In this document: positions 1-9,378 of the stretch, one piece after another
How the letters are laid out: each line of letters begins with the position of its first letter
Numbering within the stretch: the stretch's first letter is position 1
Origin: Prostheceraeus crozeri
Taxonomy: Eukaryota; Platyhelminthes; Polycladida; Euryleptidae
Direction of reading: 5' to 3'
Length of the DNA: 64,000 nucleotides
Assembly (NCBI GenBank): GCA_907163375.1
Contig: CAJQUW010007069.1
Location: 1-64,000, forward strand
Made by a program: the position numbers and the translations under genes
The notes under the pieces: model-generated
What the model was told of the DNA's origin: nothing
The model's input: the letters and a program-made list of their open reading frames with translations, nothing else
Database searches by the model: none

Positions 1-483
1 CTGCTGCATCTGTTCCAGCGTGAGTTAAATCATCAACAATTATACCATCATTAGTATCAGGAAACCAACTTCGATTTCATACTTTTTATTATTTTCACCA
101 ATTGTTCACAAATCTAAGCAGTTGTAATCAATTACACCTGGAGAAATCACTTATTGTTTCTATATTTTGAGTTGCAACATCTAAACGCATTTGTGTAAAT
201 AATCTTGGGAAAAATTATTCTCTAGTGCAATATTATCGGTTTCTGGTAATGGTGTTGTAAAATTGGCATCACTATACAAAGAATATTCACAGTGTAAAAA
301 TGAATCAGGTAGATATAAATAACTCTGCTGATTATCAACTTCAAAGATTAAATCTCCTCCAGTATTTACTCTACTGGAAGATCCGGGATTCATAGCAATT
401 CTTATATAGTCATTCTTTTTTTGATTATAACTGACGAACGGAGGATCGTCTAATCTAAATTTATTTTCGATAAGCGAAGACAT
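1..483 (-). pseudogene. Major capsid protein, N-terminal part (double jelly-roll type), frameshifted and cut by window edge
   Basis: The start is chosen at the ATG at 483, giving MSSLIENKF. The ORF track extends upstream only through non-ATG codons. The first 100 codons resemble the N-terminus of Polinton/adintovirus major capsid proteins: a stretch ending IFEVDNQQSYLYL, then LPDSFLHCEYSLYS, then the start of the capsid 'NNF-PRLF' segment. At about 205-215, an A/T homopolymer, the reading frame changes. Recognisable residues (FTQMRLDVATQNIETIS) continue in another frame, and at least one more shift occurs before position 1. The jelly-roll beta-strands themselves are mostly outside the window. 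The role is the pseudo-hexameric capsomer of the virion. Family assignment is by pattern recognition and is fairly likely, not certain. Confidence 0.6.
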
Positions 484-661
484 TTTTATAAAAAATAATT
501 TGACTTTTGTTTTTCTCACAGACAGAAAAAATTCTGCTAAAATAATTTTACTAAAAAAATTTTACTAAAAAAATTTTGCTAAAATATAATTTTAGAATTT
601 TACTAAAAAAATTTTACTAAAAAAAATTTTACTAAAAAATATATTTTAGAATTTGCTTAGA

Positions 662-699
662 CCAGCTCCGCTACAGCTTTGCTGGTTAAACCGAAGGTT
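662..699. repeat. GC-rich mini-hairpins (CCAGC/GCTGG and AACC-GAA-GGTT)
   Basis: The left hairpin pairs CCAGC with GCTGG across 662-685. The right one is AACCGAAGGTT at 689-699, a four-base stem with a GAA triloop. The same right hairpin recurs at 3040 and 12070. It lies between the capsid and the small Gly/Ala-rich protein genes. Confidence 0.6.
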
Positions 700-792
700 G
701 CTACTCACGCCATTTCCTCTTATTTCTTCAATTGAACGAACCGTGGTTTTCTTTTTTTATTATTTTTATTTTCATTATGTTTACTATTAGAC

Positions 793-805
793 GGAGCTCC
801 GCTCC
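793..805. repeat. GC-rich mini-hairpin GGAGCTCCGCTCC
   Basis: This is a variant of the GGAGCTTCGCTCC hairpin found at 1286 and 5237. It lies in the spacer just beyond the 3' end of the small protein gene that ends at 878. Confidence 0.5.
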
Positions 806-877
806 TCAAGGTTTCACCCCCTCAGCTATGTTAGCAATTTTATTTTTTGTTTCCCTCTGAAAGTTTTTTTAAATTTT

Positions 878-1227
878 TTAGTTCTTCGGAATCATTCCTA
901 AGTTACGAATAGCTTCTAGTTGTTTTAATTCGTTTTGAGACTTGACAGCATTTGATATTGCACTAGCTGTACTACCTATAGCAGCTGCTCCTTTTGCAGC
1001 AGATGTAATCAAATCTTTATTATTTTTAATTAAGTTAACGATACTTCCAATACCAGAAAAGATGCCAGCCCCTTCTTTTTGGACGGCACCTGCGGTGCCT
1101 AGGAACTTTTGTGTTCCGACAGTTTCTACACTATCATAATGGTACAAGCAGGTTTCTGAGATGGTTCATGAGCAATTTTATTATTTGATGCAAAATGTTT
1201 AAGATTGTGTTTATAAATTATAGGCAT
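878..1227 (-). pseudogene. Small Gly/Ala-rich viral protein, frameshifted
   Basis: The C-terminal 85 residues contain a hydrophobic, Gly/Ala/Ile-rich segment (GAGIFSGIGSIVNLI, then SAAKGAAAIGSTASAIS) followed by a short charged tail. The open frame begins at a non-ATG codon near 1147. The only good ATG is at 1227 and opens a frame starting MPIIYKHNLKHF. That frame runs into a stop at about 1127, so one frameshift near 1147 is needed to connect the two. Small amphipathic Gly/Ala-rich proteins occur near capsid genes in adenovirus-like and Polinton viruses, where some are membrane-active or core proteins. I do not recognise this one specifically. Its position between capsid and fibre genes suggests a virion component. 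Confidence 0.5.
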
Positions 1228-1270
1228 TTTTTAGGATTAAATTTGACTTTTGGTAAAAAATATTTACGTT

Positions 1271-1298
1271 CGGCTAAAGCCTCGAGGAGCTTCGCTCC
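1271..1298. repeat. GC-rich mini-hairpin pair (CGGCT-AA-AGCC and GGAGC-TTC-GCTCC)
   Basis: CGGCTAAAGCC lies at 1271-1281 and GGAGCTTCGCTCC at 1286-1298. The same pair in the same order recurs inside the PolB frame at 5223-5249. On the minus strand the second hairpin contains GCGAAGC. It lies in the spacer between the fibre-like and small protein genes. Confidence 0.65.
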
Positions 1299-1377
1299 GA
1301 TTGGTTAGTAACCTGAGACCTTTGGTCCGTTTAAGAATTTACGTTTGTGAATGGACAACAACTTCGAGATAACTTTA

Positions 1378-2219
1378 TTAATTGCCCTGTTGCACTTTAT
1401 CTATTGCGTCAAGCAGCGTGTGATGTACTTTAATTTCTTTTCTATTAACTTGCATTTTCACCTGATTCATCTTCAACGCCGTTTTAAGTGCATTTAACTT
1501 AATTTTAAGAACATCTAATTGTCTTTTAACAGAATCTAGCTGTTCTTTATTTTCTTTAGAGTTTTCTTGTAAATTTTTCTTTAATTCATTTTCTAAATTG
1601 ATTTTAAGAGTTTTCATTTTATCAACTTTTTCATTAAGTGAGTTTACTTCAGTTATTATTCTATTCATCTTTTTCATTTGTTGAGTAATTTTAGAACTTA
1701 ATTCATCAACACTTTTTTGGAATGTAGTTTGTAACTGCTTTAAATTTTTTTTAATTCTTTCAGGAAGTTTTTCTATTTCATCTTCTAATTGTTCTTTTAA
1801 CATTTTTATCTGATGTTTATTTTTAATGACTGCAGATTTTAACTTTATAGAAAGTAATATTAAAATTTTTGATTGTTCTGAAATCTTTTTAAAAAGTTTT
1901 GCTATATCTGCTTCTAGCTCTCTATCCTTTTTATCAAGTTTTAATAATTTTTCGTTTAATGATTTGTCATTAAGTTTAAGCAACTTAATTCGTTCATCAG
2001 TGGAACCAAAACATCGTTTATATATTTTTCCTTTAAATCATTGATTTGTGTATCAACATATTGTTTATTTGTCAACTCTGTATTTTGTTGCGGAAGAATA
2101 GAAAGATGCAATGGACCAGATAAAACGTCTCCAGTTTTCATGATATAATTTTCTATCTCTATTTCTAATTCACGATTATTCGGGATATATGCACCTCCAC
2201 CAACATTTGGTAACATCAT
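1378..2219 (-). pseudogene. Fibre-like coiled-coil protein with tail-fibre motif, one frameshift
   Basis: The frame from 2219 (two adjacent ATGs) gives an N-terminal segment with the pattern MKTGDVLSGPLHL, followed after about 15 residues by TNKQYVDTQI. This resembles the short repeat of phage and virus fibres (GD-x-L-x-G-x-L ... NK-x-YVD). At about 1985 the frame changes. The next 200 codons (to 1378) are a long, highly charged Lys/Glu/Leu heptad-rich helix (KLNDKSLNEKLLKLDKK onward), predicted to be a trimeric or dimeric coiled coil. Anchor domain plus long coiled coil fits a vertex fibre or receptor-binding spike, but no globular head is recognisable. It sits next to capsid genes. An alternative is an unrelated structural coiled-coil protein. 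Whether the frameshift is real cannot be decided here. Confidence 0.55.
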
Positions 2220-2323
2220 TTTTAAAACAATAAAAAAGTAAAATTTTTTCTAATAAAAATAAAAAAATAAAATTTTTTCTAATAAAAATAAAAAATAAAA
2301 TTTTTTCTAATAAAAATAAAAAA
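2220..2323. promoter_or_regulatory. Bidirectional spacer with three ~33-bp AT tandem repeats
   Basis: The spacer between the divergent fibre-like gene (minus) and clamp-like gene (plus) consists of three near-identical copies of a unit containing AAATTTTTTCTAATAAAAA. The last copy abuts the ATG at 2324. A related AT-rich sequence, TTTTTTCTTAAATTTTCTC, precedes the PolB ATG at 3782. A shared early-type promoter is an inference from these positions. Confidence 0.5.
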
Positions 2324-3605
2324 ATGGAAAATCCAAATTTAAAAAAATTATATTCGCCCGCATCATCCTGTTCTTCTTATTCGACGAGATCAACGGGATT
2401 TGAAAATAAATGTTTTGATAATAATAATAATCCATGTATAGATGTTAATATTTTATTTCAATTACAAGCCGAAATATTTACAGAACAGACAAAAGGTTTA
2501 CCTTCTATAGAAACTAATTATTGTTTATTTCCGGGGGATCCATTTATTAAATTTATGGAGATTGTTAGTAAATATAATGATGTAGCTTATGTGGAATTAA
2601 ATAAAGAAAATATGGTTATAATAGGTCATAATAATGTTTATGGATTTATTAGAGCAGTGTTACCAATTAGTAATACTGATTGGATAGAAACTAAAATTAT
2701 TAATTATATCAATATTAAAGAATTAGTTAAAAAATTAAAATCTTTTTCGAAAGAAAAAATTAGATTATTTGTTGACGATCAAAATCAATATAACATTCAC
2801 ATAGAGAGTAAAAAACATAATGAAGAATTATTATGTCAAGTTTATTATAGAGACACAATTTATAAACAAGAAACATTAGAAATGCCGCAAAGATATGATG
2901 ATGATACGTATATAGGATTATATTCAAACTTAAATATTAATTTGTTAAAATCTTATATGAATGGTTTAGCTCAACAAGAGAAAATTTATATGTGGTCTAC
3001 ACCTTATACTATTAACAATGACCATAATCATAATAAACGAACCGAAGGTTCTAGGGCTTTGCCCGATCTTAAAGAATCTTATGATAATAATGATGATTCT
3101 GTAACATCTGAAAAAGGTGTAAATGGTAAAAAAGATTATAAAAATATTAGTAATTATAAAAATTTATCTAAATTTCATTTTCTTACAATTGAAAATAATA
3201 ATGATGGTATAGTTGAAGATACTGTTAGACAACTATGTGTCGGGTCTACAAAATTTAAATTAGGATTTACATCTAATCAATTTAAAATTTTTATCATCTT
3301 TAATAAAAACTAAAAGTGATTCAGATTATAGTGGTGTTATTAAATTTTCCAAAAGAGATCAAAGACCAATATTTTTCTCTATTATATTATTATCAGATAA
3401 AAGATGTAATTTAGAATTAGATATTCCAATAAGAGAATGGTATCCTATCATGGAAGGGCATCCTATCCCAAAAAGTGTAATTTATGATGATGAAGAAACA
3501 ATTTATGATGATGATGAAGAATCAATTTATGATGATGAAGAATCAATAGTTAGTGAAAATAAATTTAAATTATCTTTTGATAAAACATTATATGATGAAA
3601 CTTAA
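2324..3605 (+). pseudogene. Unrecognised viral protein, possibly sliding-clamp-like, one frameshift
   Basis: ATG at 2324 opens a frame of 329 codons. At about 3284-3293 (AAAATTTTT) the sense continues in another frame for about 100 codons to a stop at 3605. Blocks resembling a PCNA-type fold are a helix followed by strand pattern near residues 75-110 (PFIKFMEIVSKYNDVAYVEL ...) and a late FFSIILL...LELDIPI strand pair in the shifted part. The match is by eye and weak. The C-terminus has three tandem copies of an acidic IYDDDEES-like repeat (about 3485-3560). A linker near residues 238-250 contains the GC hairpin insert (KRTEGSRALPD). It sits just upstream of, and on the same strand as, the DNA polymerase, which would suit a processivity factor. 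It could equally be an unrelated DNA-binding protein. Confidence 0.45.
3040..3064. repeat. GC-rich mini-hairpin pair inside the clamp-like ORF
   Basis: AACCGAAGGTT (3040-3050) and GGGCTTTGCCC (3054-3064) are separated by CTA. The insert is translated in frame as roughly RTEGSRALPD within a low-complexity linker. The same ~27-bp block with one base change (TTT to TTC) recurs at 12070-12094 outside any gene. Confidence 0.65.
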
Positions 3606-4054
3606 TAAGATAAAACTTAATATGATAAAACTTAATGTGATATAAAGAAAGCAAAAATAACTAAAGAACGTGAAATATATAATAATATAAAATAACACTC
3701 AAGTCCTAGATATTAGAAATGTTTATATCTAAAATTAAAACACAAATTTTTTCTTAAATTTTCTCTAAAAAAATAAAAAAAATGGAAAATACCAAGTTTT
3801 ATTGTGTCTTATGTAAAAAAAAGTTGCAAACAAAAAGAAGTTATCAATCTCATTTAAATAGTAAATTGCATTTACAAAATGTTGAACGAGTTGATGAAGG
3901 AAATATATTAAAATTAAATAGTTATAAAAACTATCTAGAAACATTGCCTACTGATATAAAAGTTAAAAAAATGTTTGATGATTATTCACATTCGGAATAT
4001 AAAAAAGTTTTTAATAGTGAAGATGAGACCATACAAACATACGGAGAGGTTCCA

Positions 4055-4065
4055 GGGCTTCGCCC
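4055..4065. repeat. GC-rich mini-hairpin GGGCTTCGCCC inside PolB, at a frame change
   Basis: A GGGC-TTC-GCCC hairpin is preceded by GGTTCCA. It lies in the acidic linker after the first zinc finger. The PolB reading frame changes within about 30 bases of it. Confidence 0.6.
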
Positions 4066-5222
4066 GTACCAGATGGAAGATATTTATTTAGCGATACTGA
4101 TGAATTTGATGAAGCTGAACGAAACGATGAAGCCGTAACAGATATAAAATATTTATTTAATCAGTCTTTTGAATATAATGAAACCGATAAAACTTTTTCT
4201 GATATTCTAACCAACTTTTATAATATATTTAAGAAATCTTTCAAATGTTATATGAATGTAGAAGTACTTTATACAAAAAATGGACCTGATGGAATTCCTG
4301 AAGAAATAATACAAGGACATTTTACAAATTCACAAGAAATTCATAATGTAAATGATATACAACCCATATTTGAATCGATGATACTTAAATTAGAAAATTG
4401 TATAATTGAAGCCCAGTTACGTGAATCTGGTTGGAGATTTGTTAAAATACTATCTAAGAAAATAGTAATTGATAAATATAAAAATAATACTGGTGGTAGT
4501 TATGTTCCTTTACCTTTCAGTTCACCACAAATAATCAACATAAAAAATGAAGATGATTATTGTTTTCTGTGGAGTATTATAGCACATTTACATCCTGCAG
4601 AATATCATAAAGAAAGACTAAGTCATTATAATAAAGAAGAATACATAAATGAATTTGATCTTTCTGATGGCTTAGATGAATTTCCATATGATTATAATAG
4701 GTTAATAAAGTTTCATAAAAAGAATAAAAATTTAATTGAAGTAAATGTTTTTGAATTAAATGTGAATTATGTTTCTATTGGTAAAATTATTCCACTTTAC
4801 TCAGATTCAAAAAAATTTTATTTGAATAATAAAAATTTATGTCAATCAGAAATAGTATATAATGATAGAGGAAATTACATGCATCATAATATTTTTTACC
4901 AAGGAAAAATAATATGTACTGAAAAATTTGAACTTGTTAAAACACTATCACCAATAATGATTAATCATAATAATTATAAAGGACGTACTGATGATTATAA
5001 TTACAAATATTCATCTTTATCTTCAGAATATCAACAAAAATTAGAAAATTTAAATAAAAGTTTACAAAAATGTAAAATAGATTATCAACAACAAACAAAA
5101 AATGTTACTACAAGAATATCACCATAAATATCAAAATAAGATAGAAACAATTCAAAAATTAAATGAAGAAAATAATAAAAAATTAAATAATAAAGAATTA
5201 AATAATGAAGAAAATAAAGAAT

Positions 5223-5249
5223 CGGCTAAAGCCAGAGGAGCTTCGCTCC
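5223..5249. repeat. GC-rich mini-hairpin pair inside PolB (in frame)
   Basis: CGGCTAAAGCC (5223-5233) and GGAGCTTCGCTCC (5237-5249) match the intergenic pair at 1271-1298. Here they are translated as SAKARGASLRL inside an Asn/Lys/Glu-rich linker without breaking the frame. Confidence 0.65.
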
Positions 5250-5744
5250 GATTAAATGAATGTTTAAAAAAATGTCTACAACAATATAAAGAACAATATG
5301 ATAAAGAATATATTTATCAGCTACAAATATTAAATCAAAATTATCATCAAAATACATTTAATATTACAAAAGAAATTAATGAAACACATGAAATATATCA
5401 AGATAAATTTGAAAAACTAGAACAGTCAAAACAACCAGCACAAGCGAATATATTATATTATCAGGGACATTTTATATTGTGTAAAGATGTTTCTATATTT
5501 ACAAAAACTTCAGATAATAAAAATTTTCCTTGTCTTCAATGTATGACAAGTTTTAGAACTTTAGAAGAAATGAATAGACATTTGGAGAATTGTCAACAAA
5601 ACGAAGCAGTTCAAAATACTTTTCCTAAAGATGATTATTTAGAATATAATAAATGGTATTTTAAAAATAAAGTACCCTTTACTATTTATTGTGATTTTGA
5701 AGCATATAATGTTAATATGACACAAAATCAAACGGAAAGTTCCA

Positions 5745-5755
5745 GGGCTTCACCC
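5745..5755. repeat. GC-rich mini-hairpin variant GGGCTTCACCC inside PolB (in frame)
   Basis: A one-base variant of GGGCTTCGCCC, again preceded by GTTCCA, lies just after the Exo I motif. A further CCTTCGGTT half-copy follows at about 5801. The encoded residues are SSRASPDSK. Confidence 0.5.
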
Positions 5756-6530
5756 GATTCTAAAAATGATAATTCTGAAAATGGTACGGGCCAATTAGAA
5801 CCTTCGGTTTTTAATTATGAAAAAAGTGCATCTGAACAAAGTAAAGAAAAATATTTATTTGAACAAAAACCATTATGTTGGGGAATGTACATTCATTCAA
5901 ATTATCCTGAATTATTTAAGTCAGAATATTTTCAATACTATGGTGAAGATAGTTCAGAAATGTTTACAAAGAAAGTAGAAGAATTACAAAATTATTTTTC
6001 ACAATTGCTTGAAACAAATATACCGATGATGCCATTAACAGAAAAAGAAAAATTGAATTTTATTAATGAAACAAAATGTTATTACTGTGGAAGAGAATTT
6101 ACAAAAAATTATAAAAATGGCAAAGGTAGATATCTTGATAAGGTAAAAGATCATGATCATCTAAATGGATTATATAGAGGTGCAGCACATAATTCTTGTA
6201 ATCTTAATGCTAATAAATTTAAATATAACTTTGTTCCTTTATATTTCTATAATGGTTCTAAATATGATTTCCATCTAGTAATGAAAGATTTATTTTCATC
6301 TGAAAAATTACAACAACAACAAATAAATGTACTATGTAAAACAGAAGAAGAATATTTTTCAATGCAATTAGGTTGTATTAGAATTTTAGATGCATTTAGA
6401 TTTTTTACTCCTTATTCATTAGATGTTATGGGAAAAAACTTTGAAATCTGAACAATGTAAAATATTAAATAAATATAATTTAAAACCTTTAAAAGGAATA
6501 TTTCCGTATGAGTATATAGCCTGCGGCTCA

Positions 6531-6585
6531 CAGTCGAAGACTGGTATAACTGGAGATAAAACCTGTGGTTCACAGTCGAAGACTG
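6531..6585. repeat. Two CAGTC-GAA-GACTG hairpins inside PolB (in frame)
   Basis: CAGTCGAAGACTG occurs at 6531-6543 and again at 6573-6585. Each is preceded by a CGGCTCA or TGGTTCA block, so the encoded motif CGSQSKT is repeated twice (ACGSQSKTG, TCGSQSKTD). The duplicated block sits in the linker before the TPR-like region of the polymerase. Confidence 0.6.
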
Positions 6586-8475
6586 ATTTTAATTCTGTGA
6601 ATAAAATTATGGAAGAAGAACAACTTCCTCCAATAAATAAATTTAAATCAACATTAAAACAATCAAAATTATCTGACGAAGACTATGCAGAAGCTGAAAA
6701 GAATTGGAGAGAGTTAAATTGTAAAACAATGTATGATTATACAATGAAATATCTTCAGATAGATGTATTAATACTAGCTGATCTTTTCGAAAACTTTCGT
6801 GACATGTGTTTAGAATATTACGGAATAGATCCATGTTATTGTTATTCTACACCAGGTTTAACATGGTTAGCAGGATTAAAACATACAAATGTTAAACTTA
6901 AACATTATAAAGAAAATACATATGATAAATTATTATTTTTTGAATCTGGAATTAGAGGTGGAGTTTCATCAGTTTTAGGTAATCGTTATATACAGTGTTA
7001 CAATAAAAAAGTAAATCCTGATGATTATGGAATAATGAAACCTTTATCTCCAGAAGAAAGCGATCAGTTTATAAAATTGTTTAATCAAAATATAGAAGGA
7101 CTTATACCAAATGAAGATAGTCAAGCAGCAGTTGATGAAATCATGAGAGAAAACTATTTGTTATATTATGATTTTAATAGCTTATATTCTTCTTGCATGA
7201 TACAAGAATTACCAACAGGTGAAATGTCATGGTGTAACATTCTTGATTATCAAAAAACCTATGATGGAGATTATAATCATGGTTATATATATGAAGTTGA
7301 TTTAGTATATCCTGATGAAATAAAAGATAAAACAAAATATTTTCCTTTCTGTCCCGAAAACAAAATTCCCAATATAGAAGATTTTTCAGATTATCAAAAA
7401 TCTTTAATTCCTAAGAAATACAGACCAACAAAAAAACTTATGTTAACACAAAGTAATAAAGGAAAGTATGTTGTTGAAGGAAGAATGCTAGATTGGTATT
7501 TAGAACATGGAATGATTCTCACCAAAATACATCGAAAACTATTTTATCAAAAATCTAGGTGGTTAAAAAATTATATAGAGTTCAATATTGAAAAACGTAA
7601 AATAGCTAAAAGAAATAAAGATGATTTTGGAAACGTGTTCTTCAAATTAATGAATAATGCATTTTATGGTAAGACTTTAGAAAATGTGCGTAATAGACAA
7701 AATATTGAAATAGTTTATGATAGAGATAGATTTCAAAATTTAACAAGGAAACCTACATATAAAAGAACTACTAGATTTAGTGATGAACTATGTGCTGTAC
7801 ATTTACGTCGAATTAGCGTAAAACATGATAAGTTTAATTTTATTGGATTCACTATATTAGAATTAGCTAAACTATTTATGTATAGATTTATATATGATTA
7901 TTTAGCACCTGCTTATGGCAAAAACTATAAATTACACTTTACAGATACCGATTCTGTTTTCTTAGAATTAACAATACCGTATAATTCTTCACTTGATGAA
8001 GAAATTAATAAAATAAAAGATATCATTCATCCTTCTGATTTATGTAAAGTAAAAGATGAATTAGAAGGAAATGAAGATTTCATAACAGAAGCTATATTTT
8101 TAAAATCTAAATGTTACTGTTATGATACAACTAATAATATTAAAACACATAAAACATTAAAAGGAATTTCAAAGGCATCAGTGGCTAATCAAATAACATT
8201 TCAAGATTATAAAAATGCATTATTTAATAATGAAATAAAAACAGCATGTAATTATAGACTTAATTCAAAAAAACATAACATGTATTTAAAAGAAGAACAT
8301 AAATTAGCATTAGATCCATTTGATGATAAAAGAAAAATTTTACCTGATGGAATAACTACTGAACCTTTTTAATTTTCTAATTTCTAAGATAGACAAATTT
8401 CATATATACATAAAATAAAAAATATTATAACACTGTATTTGTACATTTTTATCACTCCGCGAAAATATTTTCTAT

Positions 8476-8513
8476 CGACTTTCAGTCGGTGCGAAGCCCC
8501 TCGAGGCGAAGCC
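8476..8513. repeat. GC-rich hairpins between convergent PolB and ATPase genes
   Basis: CGACTTTCAGTCG (8476-8488) is followed by GGTGCGAAGCC and GGCGAAGCC (8505-8513). The last one overlaps the stop codon of the minus-strand ATPase. GCGAAGC occurs twice. The position between two convergent 3' ends would suit a 3'-end or terminator role, which is inference. Confidence 0.55.
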
Positions 8514-9280
8514 TAGTCAGAGAACAATTGTTCGATAACTCTTTCATGAATTTTTTTATCAATATTAATTGTAATGAAGCCATAATCTTTTGACCAAGCA
8601 TTGTTACACGATTGTTTAAATTCATCTTTATTTCTTACACATAAATCTCTTAACAAATCACTTAAGTTTCTTGCATTTATTTCAAATAGTATAAATATAT
8701 TTGCATTCTTTCTAATAACACTTCCGTCTAATGAATACATACTTTGTGTTAAATAAAATACACTACAGTTATTATGTCTACCTCTTGTGAAATAATTTCT
8801 CTGAACTGACTGATTTCTATCATTAACACAATCATCAAAAATTACACAATGTTTCATTGTTTTATCTAGTTTACTAGGATCTTGCATATTACCACTATCA
8901 TCTATTAATTGTATCTTTATATGGTTATTTTTATTAGATTCTACTAACTGATTATTTTTTGCTGCTTCTTCACACCACGAACTTATTTCTTCTTCATCTT
9001 CAGATTTTTCATATTCTTTGAATAATGAAGCAATTGCTGTTTTTTTAAGATTATTTTCAAATCCATATTTTAAAAATTGATAGACGGGTTGTTCTGCCGT
9101 TGTTGTATAAATTATAAGATTGTTATAATCCAAAAAATTTGGAGTCGTTAAAATTTTAAATAATAGATACGTTTTTCCGCAACCTGATCTTCCACAAATA
9201 ACTGACAAAACTTTATTAGATAAATTTGGATGATGATTAAATTTAAGTTTTTTTTTATTTAATGGTAGTACTTCACTCAT
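8513..9280 (-). CDS. A32/FtsK-HerA-like genome-packaging ATPase
   Basis: The intact 255-codon frame starts MSEVLPLNKKK. Walker A is GRSGCGKTY near residue 30, and Walker B is HCVIFDDC near residue 145 with two acidic residues. A downstream YFTRGRHNNCSVFYLTQS block matches the sensor/Q-loop region typical of packaging ATPases of Polintons, adintoviruses and nucleocytoplasmic large DNA viruses. Length is in the usual range for the family (roughly 230-280). It is expected to pump viral DNA into preformed capsids. It lies downstream of the penton gene on the same strand, separated by about 90 bases, and is convergent with PolB. It is one of the few unbroken frames of the element, so the copy is not uniformly decayed. 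Confidence in family is high. Confidence 0.9.
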   Translation of the reverse strand: MSEVLPLNKKKLKFNHHPNLSNKVLSVICGRSGCGKTYLLFKILTTPNFLDYNNLIIYTTTAEQPVYQFLKYGFENNLKKTAIASLFKEYEKSEDEEEISSWCEEAAKNNQLVESNKNNHIKIQLIDDSGNMQDPSKLDKTMKHCVIFDDCVNDRNQSVQRNYFTRGRHNNCSVFYLTQSMYSLDGSVIRKNANIFILFEINARNLSDLLRDLCVRNKDEFKQSCNNAWSKDYGFITINIDKKIHERVIEQLFSD

Positions 9281-9361
9281 TTTTTAATAAAAAAAATTTA
9301 TTTTTATTTTATTTTTATTTCTAAAGAAGAAGACGAAAATTAAACTTCTCTAGCTTCGCGT

Positions 9362-9378
9362 GGGAGTTTATACCTCCC
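9362..9378. repeat. Hairpin GGGAG...CTCCC at the penton gene 3' end
   Basis: GGGAGTTTATACCTCCC spans the stop codon of the minus-strand penton-like gene. An AGCTTCGCG fragment lies just beside it at about 9351. It belongs to the same GC-rich island type, with a longer AT loop. Confidence 0.4.

Larger units (their letters stand above)
484..877. promoter_or_regulatory. Upstream region of the capsid gene with TTTTACTAAAAAAA repeats, plus GC hairpins
   Basis: Between 530 and 655 the sequence is a run of about eight variants of TTTTACTAAAAAAA (also TTTTGCTAAAA), immediately 5' of the minus-strand capsid start. They may be promoter or enhancer iterations. From 661 the composition changes abruptly to GC-rich hairpin sequence (662-699, 793-805). 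No ORF of interest lies in this stretch. The promoter role is inferred from position only. Confidence 0.4.
3782..8372 (+). pseudogene. polB: Protein-primed family B DNA polymerase (Polinton/adintovirus PolB), three frameshifts
   Basis: This would replicate the linear viral DNA from a terminal protein. The N-terminus (3782) begins with a C2H2-like finger (CVLCKKK...SHLNSKLH). An N-terminal domain with CFLWSIIAHLHPAE follows (about 4560-4600). A second C2H2-like finger lies near 5530-5590. The exonuclease motifs are Exo I CDFEAY (about 5690), Exo II YNGSKYDFHL (about 6250) and Exo III YDYTMKYLQID (about 6733). Between Exo I and II is a zinc/HNH-like insert (CYYCGREF ... DHDHLNGLYRGAAHNSCN). The palm motifs are A DFNSLYSS (about 7170), B KLMNNAFYGK (about 7647) and C DTDS (about 7945). 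All catalytic acids are present. The frame changes at about 4050-4080 (at a GC hairpin), at about 5096-5101 (A run) and at about 6430-6435 (A run). Without repair it is not translatable as one chain. Confidence 0.93.

Noticed and set aside
1286..1298. Bacterial-type rho-independent terminators for the GC hairpins
   Set aside because: No consistent downstream T-tract, some lie inside coding sequence, and the host is eukaryotic.
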